Origin: GCA-2733415 sp049614485
GTDB lineage: Bacteria; Bacteroidota; Bacteroidia; Flavobacteriales; Flavobacteriaceae
Direction of reading: 5' to 3'
Assembly: GCA_049614485.1 (NCBI GenBank)
Contig: JBMZDR010000039.1
Coordinates: 1-10,411 of the forward strand
DNA: 10,411 nt
Under the pieces are notes generated by a model. It saw only the letters and a list, made by a program, of their open reading frames with translations, searched no databases and had not been told where the DNA came from. Of the stretch, positions 7,156-10,411 are shown one piece after another (the stretch's first letter is position 1; every line of letters begins with the position of its first letter). The translations under genes and the position numbers were made by a program.

Positions 7156-7253
7156 ATATGCAAAGGTAATACCTTTTTTGATACCAAGCAAGCATTTTGA
7201 AAGGTTTTGATTATATTATGACGTGTTTATTCATATGCAAAGGTAATACCTTT
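7156..7253. promoter_or_regulatory. Two direct copies of a 21-bp operator-like element
   Basis: The same 21 bp occur at 7156-7176 and 7233-7253. Each contains AAAGGTA-A-TACCTTT (7162-7176, 7239-7253), a perfect 7-bp dyad with one central base. Both dyads overlap a minus-strand TAnnTTTG (-7) element, so a protein bound here would block transcription. The nearest candidate binder is the RHH protein encoded just downstream at 6952-7128. Confidence 0.7.
7161..7191 (-). promoter_or_regulatory. Bacteroidota-type promoter for the 58-aa RHH gene
   Basis: On the minus strand TTG (7191-7189) is followed after 20 bp by TACCTTTG (7168-7161), a perfect -7 element, 32 bp upstream of the ATG at 7128. The upstream copy at 7238-7245 also has a perfect -7 but no clear -33 element. 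Confidence 0.65.
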
Positions 7254-7345
7254 ATTGTGTGCTAATGCCTGTGCTGGAATTGTGGCCGCTTTTGGTATTT
7301 CGCAATTAATAGTGACGTTGCTAGTTATCCACCTGTGCTGAAATG

Positions 7346-7381
7346 CAAAAAGGCTATACAAATTAATGTATAGCCTTTTTG
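7346..7381. terminator. Strong bidirectional terminator
   Basis: CAAAAAGGCTATACA (7346-7360) and TGTATAGCCTTTTTG (7367-7381) form a perfect 15-bp stem with the 6-nt loop AATTAA. Stem bases supply a T5 run on either strand, as in convergent Rho-independent terminators. Confidence 0.8.
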
Positions 7382-7682
7382 TTGTAAAGTATATTATCTT
7401 GAAACTTCAATACTTTTTGTTATCCTTTTTTTTAAGTAACTTCGATAACTAAGGTCTTTGTAGGTAGCTGGTATCATACATTTTTTTTACGCCTGTCGGC
7501 TCATTTGCTACTCAATACCTGCATATTTCACAAACTAATGAACATTGCACACTATTTTTCCTACAAAATCAAGTCCTTAACTTTAGTGTCGTAATATTTC
7601 CTCAAAGTTAAGAAAAAAAATCAAACATTCACTATTTTTGAAAAGTTATGCAGAAAAAAACAGAATGTAAGGTGCTATCATT

Positions 7683-7812
7683 GATTTGCAAAGCTGTCTT
7701 TTACCCAAAATAGCTGTTTTTGCTGAATTGTCGATACAAAACAATGTCATCAAATTGTAATTGTCACAATCGAGTTGCAAAGCTGTTTCTTACCCAAAAT
7801 AGCTGTTTCTGT
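7683..7812. repeat. Iteron-like direct repeats with AGCTGT at 20-bp pitch
   Basis: A segment of about 40 bp at 7683 recurs at 7772 (offset 89 bp) with few changes: both have TTGCAAAGCTGT, a short pyrimidine-rich stretch, then TTACCCAAAATAGCTGTTT. Within each copy AGCTGT appears twice exactly 20 bp apart (7692 and 7712; 7781 and 7801), about two helical turns, so the same face of the DNA is presented. The second AGCTGT of each pair lies in the 12-mer AAATAGCTGTTT that recurs elsewhere in the window. Confidence 0.7.
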
Positions 7813-7923
7813 CTTCTTCTCTTCTATGCTCCAAAGCGATGGAACTCAAAAAGGCACAAAAAAGCCTAAAACAACTGTTTTTCAAACAACAACCTGGTTA
7901 AAAGTTTTGTCATTGAAATATCA

Positions 7924-8097
7924 CTATAATTTGCGTTTATGCCTGCTCCTATACATAGACATAGTAACCTTATCGTGAAATATAGCACCTAATATGACCA
8001 AAAAAGCACCTCCTCCAATGACTAAAACGTGCTTGATAAGTGGATATGTAGCTATGAGTTCGTTAATTATCGCTCCTGTTGTGTTGATATGCTCCAT
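7924..8097 (-). CDS. Small membrane protein (57 aa)
   Basis: I choose the ATG at 8097, giving 57 residues; an extension upstream to 8232 would read through a terminator hairpin and adds a sequence of unlikely composition. MEHINTTGAIINELIATYPLIK is followed by one membrane segment (about residues 22-40, KHVLVIGGGAFLVILGAIF) and a strongly basic tail (MYRSRHKRKL), which suggests the C-terminus stays in the cytoplasm. Size and plan fit many small phage or plasmid membrane proteins, including holin-like and small toxin-like ones, but no family can be named. It follows two same-strand genes but a terminator-like hairpin at 8123-8164 intervenes, and I see no promoter of its own. Confidence 0.55.
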   Translation of the reverse strand: MEHINTTGAIINELIATYPLIKHVLVIGGGAFLVILGAIFHDKVTMSMYRSRHKRKL

Positions 8098-8122
8098 TAA
8101 TAAGGCTTTGAAGTGAAATAAT

Positions 8123-8166
8123 AAAAGGCAAGGAATGACTTTTGCGTTTCGTTCCTTGCCTTTTTT
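8123..8166. terminator. Rho-independent terminator, 13-bp stem
   Basis: AAAAGGCAAGGAA (8123-8135) pairs perfectly with TTCCTTGCCTTTT (8152-8164) around a 16-nt loop, with T6 on the plus strand and TTTTATTATTT on the minus strand. It begins 5 bp beyond the stop of the gene at 8171, which fits termination of the minus-strand transcript. Confidence 0.8.
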
Positions 8167-8170
8167 GGCT

Positions 8171-8461
8171 TTACAGTAGTGTAATTTGCAAGCCGTTATC
8201 GTATAGCACAATTTGAATAGTATCATTTTCAATCAAAAGACTACTTTGAAGCTCCTGCATTTTAAAGCTATTGGTTTCATAGATGGTCAGCGGTCGCAAA
8301 TCGTTTTTGTGCCTAATACTCAAAGAAGCTGGCGTATATTCCAACTCATAGTTTTCTGTCAAGCTGTTATTTTGAAGTTGCTCAAATATGGCTTTTATGT
8401 TTTGGTAGTCTGAAAAAGCGAGTTTTTGGGTATCTATTTTTTGAACTGTTGTATTTGGCAT
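8171..8461 (-). CDS. Unknown protein, paralog of the next gene (96 aa)
   Basis: 96 residues from ATG at 8461; the upstream TTG at 8509 would only translate the shared leader. The first residues TTVQKI are shared with the gene at 8521-8856, and the second half aligns too (SLSIRHKNDL with SLEIKHKDTK, then EL..S..I.....NG at the end). The middle is diverged. No membrane segment, signal peptide or catalytic motif is seen; alternating short beta-like stretches (LSIRHK, IQIVLYDNGLQITLL) suggest a small beta-rich domain. Its leader is almost identical to that of its paralog, implying common control. A terminator follows at 8123-8166. Function unknown. Confidence 0.65.
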   Translation of the reverse strand: MPNTTVQKIDTQKLAFSDYQNIKAIFEQLQNNSLTENYELEYTPASLSIRHKNDLRPLTIYETNSFKMQELQSSLLIENDTIQIVLYDNGLQITLL

Positions 8462-8505
8462 AATATTTTGATTTAAATTGTTACTTAGTGTTATTTTGAA
8501 TAGGT
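8433..8505 (-). repeat. 73-bp constant leader, copy 1
   Basis: Matches 8828-8900 at an offset of 395 bp with only two mismatches, both inside the first codons (GTATTTGG against GTATCTTG on the plus strand). It covers 44 bp of leader plus the first nine or so codons of the gene at 8171-8461. The gene bodies beyond it are much more diverged. Confidence 0.9.
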
Positions 8506-8520
8506 GCAAGGAACTTGTTT

Positions 8521-8856
8521 TTAATGGAAAATAATTAAAGCGTCGTTATGATTGAATGACAACGATATAAAGCTGAGATTTATTATCACATAAATTTTAA
8601 TGCCATTTTGAACAAACTTTAGTGTAATTTCTGAATAATCAAGTTCACAATTGATATTTGTGTTTCCTTTTATAACTAGCCTGTTTTTTGTGTCTTTGTG
8701 CTTTATTTCTAAGCTATTTTCGTTTTTTACTATTTCATAAAATACACTTATGAAACTTTGTGCAAAAATTTCGCTTTGGAGTATTTTGTATAGTTCGTTG
8801 GTAGATAAATTATATTCCTTGCCAAACTCTATTTTTTGAACTGTTGTATCTTGCAT
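8521..8856 (-). CDS. Unknown protein, paralog of the previous gene (111 aa)
   Basis: 111 residues from ATG at 8856 in the context AATATTATG. It begins MQDTTVQKIEFGKEYNLS and shares the plan of the 96-residue paralog downstream: the TTVQKI start, the SLEIKHKD stretch and the closing EL.YSEITLKFVQNGIKIYVI. It then runs about 18 residues longer (LSFISLSFNHNDALIIFH). It looks soluble and beta-rich with no recognised motif. The stop at 8521 lies just before the constant leader of the next gene, so the pair is arranged as two leader-plus-body units head to tail. Functions such as variable effector/immunity or phage-encoded accessory proteins are conceivable but unsupported. Confidence 0.65.
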   Translation of the reverse strand: MQDTTVQKIEFGKEYNLSTNELYKILQSEIFAQSFISVFYEIVKNENSLEIKHKDTKNRLVIKGNTNINCELDYSEITLKFVQNGIKIYVIINLSFISLSFNHNDALIIFH

Positions 8857-8900
8857 AATATTTTGATTTAAATTGTTACTTAGTGTTATTTTGAATAGGT
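8828..8900 (-). repeat. 73-bp constant leader, copy 2
   Basis: Second copy of the leader described at 8433-8505, covering the upstream region and first codons of the gene at 8521-8856. Both copies end at the same base (AATAGGT on the plus strand), after which the sequences differ abruptly. Confidence 0.9.
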
Positions 8901-8925
8901 AGATACAAAATAGATGTACCTACCT
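8897..8925 (-). terminator. Hairpin downstream of the recombinase gene
   Basis: On the minus strand AGGTAGGTAC pairs with GTATCTACCT (one G-U pair) around a 9-nt loop. It starts 8 bp after the recombinase stop. The following sequence is ATTCAAAATAAC, not a T run, so termination strength is uncertain; it also marks the edge of the constant leader. Confidence 0.4.
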
Positions 8926-8932
8926 TTGAAGC

Positions 8933-9619
8933 TTATTTTTTGCAATCGCAATTTCTTTTATACAATCGTTGCACCTGCATAGCTGAAAACGCTTTGCCTC
9001 GACTTGTTTTAAAGCCGTCTGCATTAAGCTTTTCTGCTATTTCTCTGTAAGTTTTGTTTTCGTAATTTCTCAAAGCACAAATCAAAGAAGTTGCTCTTTT
9101 ATTGTTTTCGTTTTTGCTTGCCTTTTCTGCATTTGCCTTATATGCCTTTTCTCTTGATTTGTCTGTCAAGTTTTCGGGTTTACCTAATTTCACACCTTTT
9201 GCCTTTAGTGCTTGCAAAGCTTGTTTCGTTCTAATACTTATCATTTCTCTTTCACGGTCTGCAATGGCACTAAATAGTGTCAAAGTGAACTTATCAATCT
9301 TTTGCCCTTTCTGCATTGGAATGTCACACGAATACAAGTAACCGTCCAACTCATTAAAAACTTTCAAAATATCTTCTGTTGTTCTGCTCAGTCTGTCAAG
9401 TTTCGCAATAGCCAAACCGTAACCGTTTTCCTTGCAAAGCTTGATAGCTTCTTTCAATTGTGGACGGTCTAAGGTTTTACCGCTTTGCACATCTGTAAAA
9501 TTAGCAACTATATCATTTTCATTTAGGTAGTGTTTGATAAATGCTTTTTGAGCGTCCAAACCTAAACCGCTTTCGCCTTGCCCTTTTGTAGAAACTCTAA
9601 AATATGCAACGTATTTCAT
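8933..9619 (-). CDS. Serine recombinase, resolvase/invertase family
   Basis: 228 residues, ATG start in the context AATATTATG. The N-terminal catalytic domain has YFRVSTKGQ with the nucleophile at S10 and R8, a conserved AKLDRLSR (R76, R79) that supplies active-site arginines, and the long E-helix region ADREREMISIRTKQALQALKAKG (about 120-142). After a linker rich in K, N and E, residues about 185-222 (KTYREIAEKLNADGFKT, then MQVQRLYKR) form an HTH DNA-binding domain. Length and order fit small resolvases/invertases rather than large serine integrases. Likely jobs are plasmid multimer resolution or DNA inversion. A very good promoter (9678-9709) lies upstream, and the divergent gap to the HTH gene may hold its site. 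The catalytic residues all look intact. Confidence 0.92.
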   Translation of the reverse strand: MKYVAYFRVSTKGQGESGLGLDAQKAFIKHYLNENDIVANFTDVQSGKTLDRPQLKEAIKLCKENGYGLAIAKLDRLSRTTEDILKVFNELDGYLYSCDIPMQKGQKIDKFTLTLFSAIADREREMISIRTKQALQALKAKGVKLGKPENLTDKSREKAYKANAEKASKNENNKRATSLICALRNYENKTYREIAEKLNADGFKTSRGKAFSAMQVQRLYKRNCDCKK

Positions 9620-9677
9620 AATATTTTAATTTAATGCTATAACAAATCAAAAAGGCGTCTTTGCCTCCTCATTTTTA

Positions 9678-9709
9678 CAAAGATAACACTTTTTATACGG
9701 TCGTACAAA
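9678..9709 (-). promoter_or_regulatory. Recombinase promoter, Bacteroidota consensus
   Basis: On the minus strand TTTG (9709-9706) is followed after 20 bp by TATCTTTG (9685-9678), an exact match to the Bacteroidota TTTG / TAnnTTTG pattern. It gives a leader of roughly 50 nt before the ATG at 9619. Confidence 0.75.
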
Positions 9710-9881
9710 TAATGTTACAAGTATTTTGCCTATTTTCAAAAGAAATTGTAAGTAATATGTATCTTATATGTACATAAACCGTATATTGTAGCTTTGGCTT
9801 TGTTCTATTACGAAAAACACGCAATTATACTAGCTTGAAATATTACATCAAATGTATATAAAATGTATGTTTGGCATGGAA

Positions 9882-9911
9882 TTTTTGAGGCTCAAAAAGT
9901 GTTCACTTTTT
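9882..9911 (+). promoter_or_regulatory. Overlapping dyads in the leader of the double-HTH gene
   Basis: TTTTTGAG-G-CTCAAAAA (9882-9898) and AAAAAGTG-TT-CACTTTTT (9894-9911) are both perfect 8-bp dyads that share the five A at 9894-9898, so only one can fold at a time in RNA. They lie between a -7-like word (9866-9873) and the ATG at 9940. They may be operators for the encoded HTH protein or an attenuator-like switch. Confidence 0.6.
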
Positions 9912-9939
9912 AGAAAACGTTACATCAAAATATAACAAT

Positions 9940-10278
9940 ATGGAAAATAGAGTATATACGGCTGAAATGGCAAGCGAAGTTTTAAGCTGTCATGTTAGGA
10001 CACTAAGAAAGAAGCTAACGAAAAAGGAATTGAAAGGTCATAAGCGTTTGAATAAATGGTATGTTTTGCATAGCGATATTATCAAATTCTTGAAAGGCTC
10101 AAAGCGAAAAGTCACGATTGAATCAATTTACAATAGTGTAGAAGCTTCTAAAATCTTGAATTGCAATGTTAGAACTTTAAGAGATAAGCTAGTGAAAAAG
10201 GAATTGAAAGGATATAAGAAACTTACAAATTGGTATGTACTACATAGTGATATTGTGAACTATATTGAAAATGCTTAA
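9940..10278 (+). CDS. Tandem-duplicated excisionase-like HTH protein (112 aa)
   Basis: 112 residues, ATG start, the only well-supported plus-strand gene here. It consists of two copies of a ~49-residue module, residues 5-53 and 63-111, offset 58. I count 28 identities in 49 positions, including VRTLR, KKELKG and WYVLHSDI in both. Each module resembles the short winged HTH of excisionase/BldC/MerR-type proteins (HTH_17-like): AS..L.C.VRTLR as helix-turn-helix, then the wing with W and HSDI. The DNA of the two halves is also alike, so the duplication may be fairly young. A fused dimer could bind two direct half-sites as a monomer. It lies divergent from the serine recombinase, which suggests regulation of recombination (directionality factor) or of its own promoter; both are inferences. 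Confidence 0.8.
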   Translation: MENRVYTAEMASEVLSCHVRTLRKKLTKKELKGHKRLNKWYVLHSDIIKFLKGSKRKVTIESIYNSVEASKILNCNVRTLRDKLVKKELKGYKKLTNWYVLHSDIVNYIENA

Positions 10279-10296
10279 AACAGCTATTTGGGGGGG
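10278..10296 (+). repeat. 12-mer AAACAGCTATTT followed by G7
   Basis: AAACAGCTATTT (10278-10289) begins at the last base of the double-HTH stop codon and runs straight into seven G (10290-10296), which abut the right repeat array. It is one of six exact copies of the 12-mer (either strand) and one of three long G runs in the window. Confidence 0.8.
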
Positions 10297-10411
10297 TCGA
10301 TGCTGGAACAATTGCTGGCGAAAGCTGGTCGCTCGGTTATGGCGATTGTCGATGCTGGAACAATTGCTGGCGAAAGCTGGTCGCTCGGTTATGGCGATTG
10401 TCGATGCTGGA
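10297..10411. repeat. Tandem 52-bp repeat array (right end)
   Basis: Two full units plus the terminal TCGATGCTGGA, running off the window. Positions 10298-10411 match 60-173 with a single mismatch (C at 108, T at the equivalent place), so both end arrays carry almost the same copies in the same orientation. It begins immediately after the G7 tract at TCGATGCTGGA, and the window ends at the base where the left array also ends. Confidence 0.95.

Larger units (their letters stand above)
7254..7923. other. Gene-free region, candidate origin or non-coding RNA locus
   Basis: Only very short frames occur (for example an 18- and a 21-codon plus-strand frame near 7539 and 7649), and the plus-strand frame at 7775-7978 needs a TTG start. 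The region contains TTATCCACC (7325-7333), one base from the E. coli DnaA box; a strong symmetrical hairpin (7346-7381); a 9-bp dyad CTTAACTTT/AAAGTTAAG (7576-7584, 7604-7612) followed by A8; A- and T-runs; and the iteron-like set at 7683-7812. That combination suits a replication origin, though a structured RNA cannot be excluded. Confidence 0.5.
9620..9939. promoter_or_regulatory. Divergent regulatory region, possible recombination site
   Basis: Between the recombinase and the double-HTH gene. It holds the recombinase promoter, two plus-strand TAnnTTTG words (TAGCTTTG 9789-9796, TATGTTTG 9866-9873; neither has a clear TTTG at the right spacing), an inverted pair TATACGGT (9694-9701) and ACCGTATA (9778-9785), and overlapping dyads at 9882-9911. 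Resolvase genes commonly lie beside their res sites, so this gap is the first place to look for one. No small gene is visible. Confidence 0.5.

Noticed and set aside
7775..7978. Plus-strand frame of 67 codons
   Set aside because: Starts at TTG within the iteron-like repeat and overlaps the end of a better minus-strand gene.
8098..8232. N-terminal extension of the small membrane protein
   Set aside because: Would be translated through a 13-bp-stem terminator and the stop region of the previous gene; the ATG at 8097 gives a sensible membrane protein.

Overview
The window looks like a small accessory replicon, or a piece of one, from a member of the Bacteroidota (Bacteroidetes). Four things point there. 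The DNA is AT-rich. The promoters I can find match the Bacteroidota pattern TTTG-N19/20-TAnnTTTG. Genes start in an A/T-rich context (often AATATTATG) without Shine-Dalgarno sequences. The largest gene has a BT4734/VirE_N-type N-terminal domain, common on Bacteroidota mobile DNA. No rRNA, tRNA, relaxase, transposase or classical Rep_3 gene is visible.

Layout. 1-173: tandem 52-bp repeats, GC-richer than the rest, followed by a terminator-like hairpin. 174-533: no convincing gene. 534-4064 (-): primase-helicase fusion, the likely replication protein. 4065-5012: non-coding, with a single expanded copy of the same repeat, a G8 tract, a 27-bp dyad and a perfect 15-bp-stem inverted repeat. 5013-6419 (-): three small genes, two of them for membrane proteins that are translationally coupled (TAATG). 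6509-7128 (-): two small ribbon-helix-helix-like proteins, each with its own Bacteroidota promoter. 7129-7923: about 800 bp without a gene, holding operator-like repeats, a strong terminator and an iteron-like repeat set, so it is my best candidate for the replication origin or a control region. 7924-8856 (-): a small membrane protein and two paralogous unknown genes that share a nearly identical 73-bp leader. 8933-9619 (-): a serine recombinase. 9940-10278 (+): a protein made of two tandem excisionase-like HTH domains. 10297-10411: the 52-bp repeats again.

How it may fit together (inference). The primase-helicase would replicate the element, the serine recombinase would resolve multimers or rearrange DNA, and the RHH and double-HTH proteins would control copy number, partition or expression. 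The 12-mer AAATAGCTGTTT occurs six times exactly (two copies form the hairpin, two lie in the iteron-like set) and looks like a replicon-specific protein-binding site. The same repeat at both ends of the window suggests either a circular molecule opened in the array or a segment bounded by recombining repeats. The most unusual items are the three-site 52-bp repeat family, the constant-leader gene pair, the two inverted 27-bp dyads flanking the membrane operon, the G10 tract inside a membrane-protein gene, and the duplicated HTH protein.
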